DNA from: Cycloclasticus sp.
GTDB taxonomy: Bacteria > Pseudomonadota > Gammaproteobacteria > Methylococcales > Cycloclasticaceae
Direction: 5' to 3'
Assembly: GCA_040743155.1 (NCBI GenBank)
Contig: JBFLJU010000001.1
Location: 496,001-560,000 of the forward strand
Length of the DNA: 64,000 bases
The notes under the pieces were generated by a model, which ran no database searches, was not told the DNA's origin, and saw only the letters and a list, made by a program, of their open reading frames with translations. This document shows, piece by piece, positions 45,366 through 53,946 of this stretch. The position numbers and the translations under genes are program-made. How positions within the stretch are numbered: the stretch's first letter is position 1; every line of letters begins with the position of its first letter.

Positions 45366-46469
45366 TTATAGAACGATAATCCCATGTTTTGGCAATAAAT
45401 TCTTAAGCGTATAATCACGATGATATATAGCTGCTTGATGAAATTGATATACTTCTTTTTCTTTCATTTCATGAGAGCTATCTAAGTCTTTAAAATTTTC
45501 TTTTTGCTGCTCCCAGTCGTCTTTTGAAAAATGCAAAGCTTCGTTATTTTCTTTATCAAATAATTCGTTATTGTTAATCGACTTTATCCATGCATTCGAC
45601 CTCCCTTCTTTATCAGCTTCAAGACGTAGAATGCTATCTACTTTACTTCGAATAGATTCAAATGGCCTTGGGTTATGAGAAATACCTGCTTTTTCAGCAT
45701 ATTCGCTGAATGCAGCATGTAGTTTTTCACATGCCACCATAAAAGTAGCCGGGTTATCCCTCCATCCAGAATCCCTTTTATTTTTCTCAAAGTTGAACCG
45801 CCATTTTAAAAATGGGCGATCTGGATATGTGCCAACCCCGCCATGACCTAATGCTCCTGTAACGGCATTTGCACCAATACTAGCAATATTACGGTAATTC
45901 CTAATAATAAAACTAGGCGTATATTTCGTTAAGAATGATGACATCTTACCCATAATGTAGGCTTTAACTTCTGGATTTTTTACTACTAGATCAAAAGATT
46001 CACCATCCACTTCATTATTTCTTGAGCTAACACCTGAAAATTCATAATGTGCAAACGTGTCTGCATACACATGAGCCATTACGCCCATCAGCGTTAGTCC
46101 ATATTCTTGTTTAACAGAAACAGCATGTCTAATATGATTTTTAACCATTTCTTGTGCCAGTTCACTATCTTTAACACAGGCAAGCTTTTCAGAAAGCGTA
46201 TCGCCTTCATTTCCAGGAAAAAAATGAAAAGGAACCCATACATGCCGCTGTTCTGTATGATCCGCCACTGCATTTTTTATAACATCTTTATTTGTGTGAG
46301 CTGAGGCTGTCGTTTCAAACATACCTCCATCTTCATGAACCTCACTATCATTGGCTATTGAGTCATCAACATACTGAGCCGCATATGCTACAACTTTAGC
46401 ATCTTTTACTCTTAATCCAGCAGCCCTTGCCATGGCATATGTGCCGTAATAATGCATATCTTCTTGCAT
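45366..46469 (-). CDS. DUF6765-like protein
   Basis: A 367-residue protein with the opening DMHYYGTYAMARAAGLRVKDAKVVAYAAQYVDDSIAND and histidine-bearing helices (GVMAHVYADTFAHYEFSGVSS), which fit the DUF6765 family of unknown function. The His/Asp pattern resembles S1/P1-type or phospholipase C-like zinc proteins, as a remote guess. It has no signal peptide. GGGAG ahead of the ATG. Its cassette would end at the attC-like site 44344-44428. Confidence 0.6.
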   Translation of the reverse strand: MQEDMHYYGTYAMARAAGLRVKDAKVVAYAAQYVDDSIANDSEVHEDGGMFETTASAHTNKDVIKNAVADHTEQRHVWVPFHFFPGNEGDTLSEKLACVKDSELAQEMVKNHIRHAVSVKQEYGLTLMGVMAHVYADTFAHYEFSGVSSRNNEVDGESFDLVVKNPEVKAYIMGKMSSFLTKYTPSFIIRNYRNIASIGANAVTGALGHGGVGTYPDRPFLKWRFNFEKNKRDSGWRDNPATFMVACEKLHAAFSEYAEKAGISHNPRPFESIRSKVDSILRLEADKEGRSNAWIKSINNNELFDKENNEALHFSKDDWEQQKENFKDLDSSHEMKEKEVYQFHQAAIYHRDYTLKNLLPKHGIIVL

Positions 46470-46555
46470 GATAAAACTCCCTTTATTAATATATATTTGT
46501 ATATAAACTTAATTTTACTTCGGGTGTAATCCACAAAAACTACTAAACGTTTTTA

Positions 46556-46594
46556 GCCTAACGTTTTACGGTCAGCTGCAAGCGCTTGTTATAT
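46556..46594 (-). repeat. attC-like site 2 (short)
   Basis: TATAACAAGCGCTTG...AAACGTTAGGC on the minus strand. The outer boxes are right, but the whole is only ~39 bases, shorter than usual attC sites, so it may be deleted inside. Confidence 0.4.
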
Positions 46595-46599
46595 TTCAC

Positions 46600-48135
46600 T
46601 TATACAGAAACTTGCGATTGCAAAATATCTAGCCAATTAGACCCTTCAATGCACCTTTCAGAAGGCTTTACAGGAATCACATTAACCTTATCTCTATTTT
46701 CTGCGCTTATGCGAAGCTTTTGCACTAGCCTACTTTTTTGAATTTCGGCAGTTCCATCCGTGCTGAGACAAATCCAAAATAAACTTTTATTATTGTCTTC
46801 GATCAACTGCCTAAACAATCCATTTATATGGCTATCATCAATATTAAAACCATACCCTATAACAATTATTGCATCACAAGTAAGGTACTGATCGAATAAC
46901 CCCACATACCTTCTAGACATATCTACAGAAGTTAACGGCTTCAGCCCACTTTGAGTCAAGATAAACGGCACATGAATTTGATCAGTAGGAACTTCATCTT
47001 CGGTTTGACAAGAAATTACGGAGTTTTTATATGGATTATAGTAATCACAAACTCCACCATTTAAATGATGCACTGCAGGAATATCAAAATCTAGATCTCT
47101 AGATATATTTTCAACCAAGCTATTATAATTTGCAGTGCCTATAGCTCCTATCTCAATGCTAAGTTCGTCACAACGTTGAAGGTCATGATAATAGCCGCTA
47201 TTGGGAAGGTCGCCAGCTTCTTCTAATTGTTTGATAATATATTCCCTTGTGGCTCTTAAGAAAACCACCATCTTTGAGAACTTAGCCCATTCAGTCTTTG
47301 GTGAAAATAAATACCTAAAGTGACTATCAATTAGCGACTGATAATCGAGAACGGTAGTAAAAATATTCTCGAGAAGTTGCTGTGATATGGCAGATAGAAG
47401 GTCATTTATTGTGCCATTCTCAATGTCATACTCTCGCTTTTGCTCTAACAGTAATTCTAAAGCAGTTAAGCCAGCACGACTAAATTCAAGTTTAAACATC
47501 CCACTCACATCGTCGAATATAGGAATGTTATCTGGCGCAGCTTCGAATAATTCCTGATTCAGTCGCTGGACTAGGTCTTGACCATGCGCTCCTACCAATA
47601 ATTGTAAGAATGCCCCTGCATATCTTTGAAGATCCGCTGTGTTTTCTTTAGAGCTAATGACACTCAAAATTGCGGAGTAAAACTCACTACCAAATAACCT
47701 TACTTCATTAGCCAATATAGGGTTCATACGTACAGCTGTTGAGTATAATAGCTCTCCGTATTGAGTATCCATTTCAGCCCCAAACTTTTCCACCAAGTTT
47801 TGCTTGTTAAGTCCTAGCTGCGCAAGGGCATATTCTGCTTCTTCGTCAAAGTTATTTAGCCTACGAATAATTTCTGATTTTCTGTACTCAATTGATGATT
47901 CAATTAAATTGGTGAATTCATTTTTACCAAATGCATGGATACGTTGTGTCGCATATTTTTCTGGTAACCAGCCAGTCGCGTAATTTGTTAGGGAGTTTAT
48001 TTGCCCTAATTGCTGTCGAAGTGATTGTTTATGCACGGTCACATCTTGGCGAAAAAGATCAATTGCGAACTTACCACCGGTAGGCAATCCATAACCGACT
48101 TCGGCACCTGCACCAAAGAAAAATCCTAATTTCAT
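46600..48135 (-). CDS. SIR2-like domain protein (candidate defence NADase)
   Basis: A 511-residue cytoplasmic protein. The N-terminus FFFGAGAEVGYGLPTGGKFAI is the NAD-binding GAGxS/GIPxG region of SIR2-like domains. Later IGTANYNSLVENI (TNYD-type), VHHLNGGV (hLHG-type) and DAIIVIGYGFNIDDSHINGLFRQLI (IGYSxxDxxI) follow in proper order. A long helical insert (about 30-310) separates the first motif from the rest. SIR2-like proteins of this type are NAD-degrading effectors in several anti-phage systems. It is a single-gene cassette, without HerA, Argonaute or TIR partners. Defence is an inference from family and context. Confidence 0.7.
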   Translation of the reverse strand: MKLGFFFGAGAEVGYGLPTGGKFAIDLFRQDVTVHKQSLRQQLGQINSLTNYATGWLPEKYATQRIHAFGKNEFTNLIESSIEYRKSEIIRRLNNFDEEAEYALAQLGLNKQNLVEKFGAEMDTQYGELLYSTAVRMNPILANEVRLFGSEFYSAILSVISSKENTADLQRYAGAFLQLLVGAHGQDLVQRLNQELFEAAPDNIPIFDDVSGMFKLEFSRAGLTALELLLEQKREYDIENGTINDLLSAISQQLLENIFTTVLDYQSLIDSHFRYLFSPKTEWAKFSKMVVFLRATREYIIKQLEEAGDLPNSGYYHDLQRCDELSIEIGAIGTANYNSLVENISRDLDFDIPAVHHLNGGVCDYYNPYKNSVISCQTEDEVPTDQIHVPFILTQSGLKPLTSVDMSRRYVGLFDQYLTCDAIIVIGYGFNIDDSHINGLFRQLIEDNNKSLFWICLSTDGTAEIQKSRLVQKLRISAENRDKVNVIPVKPSERCIEGSNWLDILQSQVSV

Positions 48136-48179
48136 AAATTATCATCCATATTTTTATCGATGCAGACCTAGTCTTGAAA

Positions 48180-48241
48180 TATAACGTTTTAAGTAAGACG
48201 CGCGCATCTTTTAGCGCGTCGTACTTGACTTTTTTGTTAAG
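48180..48241 (-). repeat. attC-like site 3
   Basis: Minus strand CTTAACAAAAAAGTCAAG...GACGCGC TAAAAGAT GCGCGCGTC...CTTAAAACGTTAT. The central stem GACGCGC/GCGCGTC is strong. The stop codon of the gene at 48237 lies in the first box. Confidence 0.75.
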
Positions 48242-48635
48242 TATTAAAGTATGCAGCAATTGAGAAACTTAAGGCTACTATTGATAAATATAAAGGAATA
48301 GTAAAACGTAAATAAGACTGTTCATGTTCTGCAAGCACTGCTGAAAGTAATGGAAAATGAACTGCATGGCGCTCCGAGCCTATTTGTTTTACAAATAAAT
48401 TCACAAGTGTCCCATCTTCCTGCTTATAACCGTGCTTCTTATCTAAGTGATAATAAAGGCGACCAAAAATAATGTCTGGGTCTAAACCTAGTTTTTTAGA
48501 AATTAGCACACAATCAATTGGTACATAAATCTTTGTTTGTCGGGGTGGTTTTTTCTCGTCAAAAGCACAAAAGTCAGAGTAGTAGATTTTATAAATTTCT
48601 TTAAGAATAATTCTATCAGTCACATTTTTGCTCAT
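48237..48635 (-). CDS. Cassette-encoded protein with a winged-helix-like domain and C-terminal membrane helix
   Basis: A 132-residue protein. Residues 1-95 (IYVPIDCVLISKKLGLDPDIIFGRLYYHLDKKHGYKQEDGTLVNLFVKQIG) look like a small winged-helix domain found in many bacterial hypotheticals; residues about 108-130 form a membrane helix (FTIPLYLSIVALSFSIAAYF). No function known. AAGGA is near the ATG. Confidence 0.65.
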   Translation of the reverse strand: MSKNVTDRIILKEIYKIYYSDFCAFDEKKPPRQTKIYVPIDCVLISKKLGLDPDIIFGRLYYHLDKKHGYKQEDGTLVNLFVKQIGSERHAVHFPLLSAVLAEHEQSYLRFTIPLYLSIVALSFSIAAYFNT

Positions 48636-48650
48636 ATCCTTCCTTGATAC

Positions 48651-48740
48651 TTAACGCCTAGCTCACCCGCCCACGCAGTATGGGTCGGGTGCAGCTACTT
48701 GTATGGATAATTCATTCATCAATTAATATTTTTTGTTAGG
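48651..48740 (-). repeat. attC-like site 4
   Basis: Minus strand CCTAACAAAAAATATTAATTG ... AGCTGCACCCG...CGGGTGAGCT AGGCGTTAA. The stem around CACCCG/CGGGTG and the CTAAC and GTTAA boxes are clear, about 90 bases in all. Confidence 0.7.
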
Positions 48741-49446
48741 TATTTTCAAGTTCAAGTTGTATGGACTCTAACGACTCTGAACTTATTGATGTTACACATG
48801 AAAAAGCTCTTGTTTGTAAAACATTTAGTTTCTCTTGAAGTTGCTGACATTTTTTTATATTAGTCGAAGAATATTTTCTGCGCTTCAATGTTTTTAAATT
48901 TAGATTGATTATAAATATTGATGACATCACACCTGACATAGCCGCACTTATAGATACTCCAGAATCACCTCTTACGGCGTGCCATCCTTGCTCAAATATT
49001 GTAATACCATGCTGCATTAGTGCGAGTGATATTTCAGCGACCTCAAATGTATAGTTAGTAGCAACTTGTAGCATATCCAGTGATTCTCTAGCATATTTTC
49101 CTTTTTCTTTTGAATCTGATGACTTATCTCGAAGAACTCTAAGCTTTACTACTTTCTCGAAGTCTTTCGCATCTTTTTCAAAGAGCTCCTTTAACCGTGG
49201 TTCTATTTCCGTTTTTATTTTCTTTGAAATAAACTCAAATGCTTTGTGATCTTTTGAGCATTCACTTTTTCTTAAGCTAATATCACAGACAGTTACTACC
49301 ATTTTTGCTGACAATAAACTTAATAGTGCTGCGGCACTACCTGAACCAGGTGATGCTTTGCCCGCACCAAAGCCATCAAATAGCTCGTTGGTTGGAAGTT
49401 TTAGCAAGTCACTTCCGTTTAAGCCTGAGAGATCTTCTTGTTTCAA
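48736..49446 (-). CDS. Cyclodeaminase/cyclohydrolase (FTCD_C-like) family protein
   Basis: A 236-residue, mainly helical protein with FGAGKASPGSGSAAALLSLLSAKMVVTV near residues 26-52, the Gly/Pro/Ser/Ala-rich loop of formiminotransferase-cyclodeaminase C-terminal domains (PAPGGGS-type), and ATNYTFEVAEISLALMQHG and HAVRGDSGVSISAAMSGVMSSIFIINLN, the dimer-forming helices with the Gly-Asp pair. Family members act on formimino-tetrahydrofolate or related ring amidines. A lone copy in an integron cassette suggests another job. Confidence 0.6.
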   Translation of the reverse strand: MKQEDLSGLNGSDLLKLPTNELFDGFGAGKASPGSGSAAALLSLLSAKMVVTVCDISLRKSECSKDHKAFEFISKKIKTEIEPRLKELFEKDAKDFEKVVKLRVLRDKSSDSKEKGKYARESLDMLQVATNYTFEVAEISLALMQHGITIFEQGWHAVRGDSGVSISAAMSGVMSSIFIINLNLKTLKRRKYSSTNIKKCQQLQEKLNVLQTRAFSCVTSISSESLESIQLELENT

Positions 49447-49470
49447 AGTAATTTCCTTATTTTCATTACC

Positions 49471-49530
49471 GAACGTTTTATATAAGACGCGCGCGTTTCT
49501 TTGCGCGTCGTTTTGATATTTTTGTTATAC
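49471..49530 (-). repeat. attC-like site 5
   Basis: Minus strand GTATAACAAAAATATCAAAACGACGCGCAAAG...GCGCGCGTCTTATATAAAACGTTC. The stem GACGCGC/GCGCGTC is shared with site 3. The first box contains the stop codon of the gene at 49525. Confidence 0.75.
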
Positions 49531-50214
49531 ACATTTAACTACCAGCATCTCAGTTGCCCCTTTTTGAAATTCATACTCAACTGGAACAAGTGAAACATTA
49601 AAACCTGATTTCTTTAGAACAGACATTACTGGCTCTAGGTGAGGTGAGACTTGGTTATTGCCAATTGATAGTAATGGGTAAACTCGAACTTCACTAGCTA
49701 CGCGACATAGCTCTCTCATTGATAGGATATGTTGATCTTGATTGACATGCTCACTGTATAAAAATAAATAATGCGAGCATAGTGCTAACTCAAACTCTGA
49801 ATTTTGAAATGGCAATGTTGGTAGCGAGGCATTTATATACCGCCCTGATTTTTTACCTTGCTCATAGTCATTTAGGAAAGCTTGCATTGCATCCATTCTA
49901 ATTTGCCCCATAGCTTCAACATCAGCTATGTTTTTCCAAACATAGTCCCCCTTATTTTTAGCCACTTGCTCCATTACTTGAGGGTATACCTCATCAATTC
50001 TTGAGCGTATTTCTCCGGTGTTAAATTGGTAGATTGGATCAATGGATACTATATTACTGCCAACTTTGGATAACTCAGCGTTGAAGCAGGCTGGGCCATC
50101 GCCACAACCAAGTATGTTTTTTTTGAGATCATCCTCTGATAACGAAAACATTTCCTTATATTCGTTTAATGACCTTCCCCAAGGGACTACTTTTGATAAT
50201 TCCATAATGTCCAA
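49525..50214 (-). CDS. Methyltransferase-like protein in a cassette
   Basis: A 229-residue protein with KKNILGCGDGPACFNAELSKVGSNIVSIDPIYQF (a SAM-binding motif I variant ending in an acidic residue) and LPTLPFQNSEFELALCSHYLFLYSEH (post-motif region), then REL.RVASEVRVYPLL. These match class I SAM-dependent methyltransferases. Substrate unknown; some phage-defence and modification genes are of this type, but nothing here proves it. Confidence 0.65.
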   Translation of the reverse strand: MDIMELSKVVPWGRSLNEYKEMFSLSEDDLKKNILGCGDGPACFNAELSKVGSNIVSIDPIYQFNTGEIRSRIDEVYPQVMEQVAKNKGDYVWKNIADVEAMGQIRMDAMQAFLNDYEQGKKSGRYINASLPTLPFQNSEFELALCSHYLFLYSEHVNQDQHILSMRELCRVASEVRVYPLLSIGNNQVSPHLEPVMSVLKKSGFNVSLVPVEYEFQKGATEMLVVKCV

Positions 50215-50220
50215 TTTTGT

Positions 50221-50301
50221 GTATAACGTTTACATAAGGGGCGCGCGGCTTTTTGCGCGTCCCAGTGAGCGCAGCGAACGAACTTGATGTTTTTGTTAGG
50301 C
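50221..50301 (-). repeat. attC-like site 6
   Basis: Minus strand GCCTAACAAAAACATCAAG...GGGACGCGC AAAAAG CCGCGCGCCCC TTATGTAAACGTTATAC. GCCTAAC is a perfect RYYYAAC box, the other end is GTTATAC (one mismatch to GTTRRRY). A long hairpin can form. Confidence 0.8.
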
Positions 50302-50313
50302 ATGGACTTGGTT

Positions 50314-50598
50314 TTATTCATTTTCAGTGCCACGATGGTCAACTGTAGGAATGCCTTTGAGCAACTCGACTAATTCAGAGCGATTAACAATTATCTCGCA
50401 TAGTTTTTTGGGCTTGTCGTTACTACCGTTGGTCATTACATCCAAACGCATATAATCGGTACCGCCGCCTGTTAAGTCGGTTGCTATTGGAAATTGAATC
50501 CATCGCTCAGAAATTTCACATCTGAGTACTTTATTCTCACGGTCTTCCTTCTTTTTTCTTTTAGAGCGGAAGCCACCATAAATAACGTTATTCGTCAT
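50314..50598 (-). CDS. Small hypothetical cassette protein
   Basis: A 94-residue basic protein (MTNNVIYGGFRSKRKKKEDRENKVLRCEISERWIQFPIATDLTGGG...) with no known motif. AAGGAAAA precedes the ATG. It is the first cassette gene, next to the array head at 50616. Confidence 0.55.
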   Translation of the reverse strand: MTNNVIYGGFRSKRKKKEDRENKVLRCEISERWIQFPIATDLTGGGTDYMRLDVMTNGSNDKPKKLCEIIVNRSELVELLKGIPTVDHRGTENE

Positions 50599-50615
50599 TT
50601 TTTTCCTTTGTGTAT

Positions 50616-50689
50616 GCCTAACTTGTTATTAACAGGAATCATAATTCCCTTTAATGTCCTTATATAGTGGGCACATAATTCCTGTTAAT
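50616..50689 (-). repeat. Array head: cassette junction and 12-bp palindrome
   Basis: GTTAGGC (minus, 50622-50616) is the typical recombination box that begins the first cassette. Behind it ATTAACAGGAAT (50628-50639) and ATTCCTGTTAAT (50678-50689) are exact reverse complements with a further CATAATTCCC/GGGCACATAATT similarity inside. This could be an attI-like site or a last attC-like structure. The rest of the 354-base gap to 50952 shows no gene and no integrase. Confidence 0.45.
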
Positions 50690-50952
50690 ACGCGAATAAA
50701 GCATAAAGCGGGAATTTAGCGGCGCAATATAGTCTTAAAATAACATAGTTGGCGCTAACCATTTATTGGTTTTTACTGCTTTTGGTTAAGGGTGGTTTTG
50801 ATTGACTGAATAGCTAGGCTTTTTTTGTCTAAAGACAGTTTTTTTGCAAAAACCTGAAGTGTTCCGAGTGAATTCTACTTGTTTAAATAGCAAGCTGAGG
50901 CAATGCGCTCACTAGTTTGAAATGCTCGATGTTTTATCCGATAAAGGGGGGC

Positions 50953-51840
50953 TTATACAACGTTAATTAAAGCCTCTTCTAATTCTTTATACTTAAACTG
51001 ATAACCCGAATTTAAGGCTTTTGTAGGCAGTATTTTCTTACCAGCCAATAATAATTCTTCGCCCATTTGGCCCATTAATAGTTTTATTACAAACGCTGGC
51101 ATGGGGAAAATACTGGGTCGCTTTAGTACTTTTCCTAAGGTCGTTGTAAAGAATTGATTAGTAACGGGGTTAGGCGATGTGCCGTTAATCCCGCCGTTTA
51201 AATTATCGTGCTGTATGCAGTGCAAAATAATACCCACTAGATCATCGATATGAATCCAAGGCATCCAATGTTTGCCTTGACCCATTCTTCCGCCCAAACC
51301 GAGTTTAAAGGGTGGCAACATTTTACTTAATGCGCCGCCACCTTTGCCCAGCACAATGCCGGTGCGTAGCAAACAGGTACGTATTCCAAGGGCTTGTGCT
51401 TGTAGCGCGGTGGATTCCCATTGTTGGCATAATTGGCTAGAAAAGCTCTCGTCTCCTTGCGCCGACTCATCAACATAATCATCCGTTTCGCCGATGCCGT
51501 AATAACCAATGGCAGAACCGCTGATAAACACCTTAGGTTTGTGCAGGGTGGTTTTAAAATAGTGAATAAGGTTTTGGGTGATATCTAGCCGACTGTTAAT
51601 GATGCGTTGTTTTTGTTTGTCACTCCAACGCTTATCGGCTATGGGTTCACCGGCCAAGTTAATAACAATATCAAAAGTAGCGTCGCTTGCTAATTGCTCA
51701 AGTTCACTAATGCCTTTTAGCGGTGCTTTTACCGCGTCTGGCTGTCGGCTCAATACGGTTATGTCGTGCTGATCTTCCAGTAGGCGAGAACAAAGAACTG
51801 AACCGATAAAGCCCGTGCCACCTGTTATTAATAGTTGCAT
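50953..51840 (-). CDS. yfcH: TIGR01777-type NAD-dependent epimerase (YfcH-like)
   Basis: I choose ATG 51840 (MQLLITGGTGFIGSVL), giving 295 residues; a longer frame would overlap the DUF2789 gene. The Rossmann motif GGTGFIG, VINLAGEPIADKRWSDKQKQRIINSR and SAIGYYG are typical of the family. WMPWIHIDDLVGII and a C-terminal LLLAGKKILPTKALNSGYQFKY follow. Function in the cell unknown. Confidence 0.88.
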   Translation of the reverse strand: MQLLITGGTGFIGSVLCSRLLEDQHDITVLSRQPDAVKAPLKGISELEQLASDATFDIVINLAGEPIADKRWSDKQKQRIINSRLDITQNLIHYFKTTLHKPKVFISGSAIGYYGIGETDDYVDESAQGDESFSSQLCQQWESTALQAQALGIRTCLLRTGIVLGKGGGALSKMLPPFKLGLGGRMGQGKHWMPWIHIDDLVGIILHCIQHDNLNGGINGTSPNPVTNQFFTTTLGKVLKRPSIFPMPAFVIKLLMGQMGEELLLAGKKILPTKALNSGYQFKYKELEEALINVV

Positions 51841-51877
51841 AGGTTTATCCGTGATGTTGGTAGCTGCTTTTGGGCTG

Positions 51878-52108
51878 TCAGCGTAACATTGCATCCAGTT
51901 GGTCGGCTATTTCAGCCCAATCGGCATCGTCATCTTTTACTTGCTTTAAAAAAGAGGCTTGGGCGGCGTTCCAACATTCGGCGTTGGATAGTTCTGTACC
52001 ATCTGGCAACGGCTTGTTGCTGCGGATGAAGTCGTTAATTTTTTCGCTTGAACTGTCTAAGCCTAATTGGTCAAATAACGAAGTGAGAGAATGAATAGGT
52101 GTTTCCAT
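51878..52108 (-). CDS. DUF2789 family protein
   Basis: A 76-residue acidic protein, METPIHSLTSLFDQLGLDSSSEKINDFIRSNKPLPDGTELSNAECWNAAQASFLKQ, ending DADWAEIADQLDAMLR, which fits DUF2789 along its length. GGAGG lies ahead of the ATG on the minus strand. It is upstream of the YfcH-like gene (37-base gap), probably one operon. Confidence 0.85.
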   Translation of the reverse strand: METPIHSLTSLFDQLGLDSSSEKINDFIRSNKPLPDGTELSNAECWNAAQASFLKQVKDDDADWAEIADQLDAMLR

Positions 52109-52187
52109 TACGGCCTCCGGTTATTTACGTTTGGTGTTGAATCTAATATACACCCTAAAAGGAAAGTATGCGTTGGGCGGGAGCAAA

Positions 52188-52235
52188 GTTTCTGGTAATA
52201 CGACAAAAGTGTCTCAGCCTTCAGGGCGAATGCGA
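52188..52235 (+). repeat. Degenerate partial copy of the ~195-base dispersed repeat
   Basis: TTTCTGGTAATACGACAAAAGTGTCTC...CTTCAGGGCGAATGCGA resembles the central hairpin part of the repeats at 21390 and 23091. Confidence 0.45.
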
Positions 52236-52327
52236 CGATAGGGATACAATCAGCATGCATCTTTTTGCTAAACTAAGCGTCGTTTTTAACGCCGCCTTCC
52301 ATTGTTTGTAACATTAAATCCCCTTTT

Positions 52328-52855
52328 ATGGCCATTAGCTCAACCATTAATAAAGTATCGCTCAATATCTCTAATATGGACTCTCATTATTATGCGAGCC
52401 ATGACTTAACCATAGCGCAGCATCCGTCAGAAAATGATTTCCGATTTATGATCCGGCTGATTGCATTTATGGCCAATGCGCACGAGCGGCTTAGTTTTAC
52501 CAAGGGTCTATCAACGGACGATGAGCCAGAATTGTGGCAGAAGTCACTAACCGGTGAAATTGAGCTGTGGATTGACTTAGGCCAGCCGGATGAGAAACGT
52601 ATACGCAAAGCGTGTGGGCGAGCAAAACAAGTCATTATTTATACCTACCACGAAGGCAAAGCCTCGGTTTGGTGGCAGCAGCAACGTGAGAAGCTGGCGC
52701 GTTTCGATAACCTTACAGTAGTGCATATTGTAGTGGATGGGGTAGAGGCGATGGTTAAGCGAACAATGGCTTTGCAATGCAGTATTCAAGACGGCGAAAT
52801 GTACTTGAGCGATGATGATTTAAATCAAGATATTCGTTTAGACGTGTACCGATAG
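52328..52855 (+). CDS. yaeQ: YaeQ family protein
   Basis: A 175-residue protein with SHYYASHDLTIAQHPSENDFRFMIRLIAFMANAHERLSFTKGLSTDDEPELW and IELWIDLGQPDEKRIRKACGRAKQVIIYTY. These segments define YaeQ, a PD-(D/E)XK-like fold; its role is unclear. Usual length. Confidence 0.92.
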   Translation: MAISSTINKVSLNISNMDSHYYASHDLTIAQHPSENDFRFMIRLIAFMANAHERLSFTKGLSTDDEPELWQKSLTGEIELWIDLGQPDEKRIRKACGRAKQVIIYTYHEGKASVWWQQQREKLARFDNLTVVHIVVDGVEAMVKRTMALQCSIQDGEMYLSDDDLNQDIRLDVYR

Positions 52856-52947
52856 TGACTCGTGTGTTTTAAACGTAAACTCAATTTGCTAAAATAGCGC
52901 TTCTAGGCACTGGATTTACGTTCCAGCCAGCTAACCAAAGGAAACCT

Positions 52948-53946
52948 ATGAAAGATCAAGACTACGTTGTTTGTGCGCTCTACCACTTTGTCCGTTTGGA
53001 CGATCACACCTCTTTAAAGCAGCCCTTACTCAAGCTAATGAACCATCACGGTATTCGTGGCACATTATTATTAGCAGCAGAAGGAATTAACGGCACGGTA
53101 GCGGCTAAACGCAACGCCATTGATCATCTATTGCAGTGGTTAAGAAATAAAGACGAATTTAAGGGTTTGGTGCATAAAGAATCGTATGTCGATGCACAGC
53201 CATTTAACCGTACCAAGGTTAAGTTGAAGAAAGAAATTGTGACCATGGGTGTAGAAGATATCGACCCGAATGATATTGTTGGCACGTATGTAAAACCCAA
53301 AGATTGGAATGCACTGATTACCGACCCCGATGTGTTATTGGTGGATACGCGTAATGATTACGAAGTGGCGATTGGTACATTTAAAGATGCGTTGAACCCT
53401 GAAACAGAAACCTTTCGTGAGTTCCCCGCCTATGTTGAAAAGAACCTCGACAGCACAAAGCACAAAAAAGTGGCGATGTTTTGCACTGGCGGCATTCGCT
53501 GCGAGAAATCCACGGCGTATTTAAAACAACAAGGCTTTGACGAGGTGTACCATCTAGAAGGTGGTATTTTGAAATACCTAGAAGAAGTGCCGCAAACAGA
53601 CACGCAATGGGAAGGGGAGTGTTTTGTATTTGATAACCGTGTGTCGGTCGATCATAACTTGGAAAAAGGGCAATATGATCAATGCTATGGTTGCCGCATG
53701 CCGATTACAGAAGAAGATAAACTACACGCGCATTATCAACAAGGGATTAGCTGTCATCATTGTTTTGATAAAACAGACGAAGAGCAAAAAGCGCGATATA
53801 TTGAACGTCAACACCAAATCGAGTTGGCTAAACAACGTGGCGAAGAACATATTGGTGGCGAAATGAGTGACTTGATTGATCAACATCGTCAAGAAAAGAA
53901 AAGAAGAGAAAGAAGCAAGAAGCTCGAGCGGAGGAGCATTAAATGA
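52948..53946 (+). CDS. trhO: tRNA uridine-34 hydroxylase TrhO (rhodanese family, YceA)
   Basis: A 332-residue protein. N-terminal acylphosphatase-like domain ([26 protein letters not shown]), rhodanese domain with catalytic Cys in [21 protein letters not shown] (near residue 178-188), and a C-terminal cysteine cluster ([18 protein letters not shown]). It makes 5-hydroxyuridine at tRNA position 34 using oxygen. Its stop overlaps the cytochrome gene by four bases. Confidence 0.93.
   Translation: MKDQDYVVCALYHFVRLDDHTSLKQPLLKLMNHHGIRGTLLLAAEGINGTVAAKRNAIDHLLQWLRNKDEFKGLVHKESYVDAQPFNRTKVKLKKEIVTMGVEDIDPNDIVGTYVKPKDWNALITDPDVLLVDTRNDYEVAIGTFKDALNPETETFREFPAYVEKNLDSTKHKKVAMFCTGGIRCEKSTAYLKQQGFDEVYHLEGGILKYLEEVPQTDTQWEGECFVFDNRVSVDHNLEKGQYDQCYGCRMPITEEDKLHAHYQQGISCHHCFDKTDEEQKARYIERQHQIELAKQRGEEHIGGEMSDLIDQHRQEKKRRERSKKLERRSIK

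Noticed and set aside
51841-51894. An 18-residue N-terminal extension of the YfcH-like protein
   Set aside because: It would overlap the well-supported DUF2789 gene and precedes the canonical start of the Rossmann fold.
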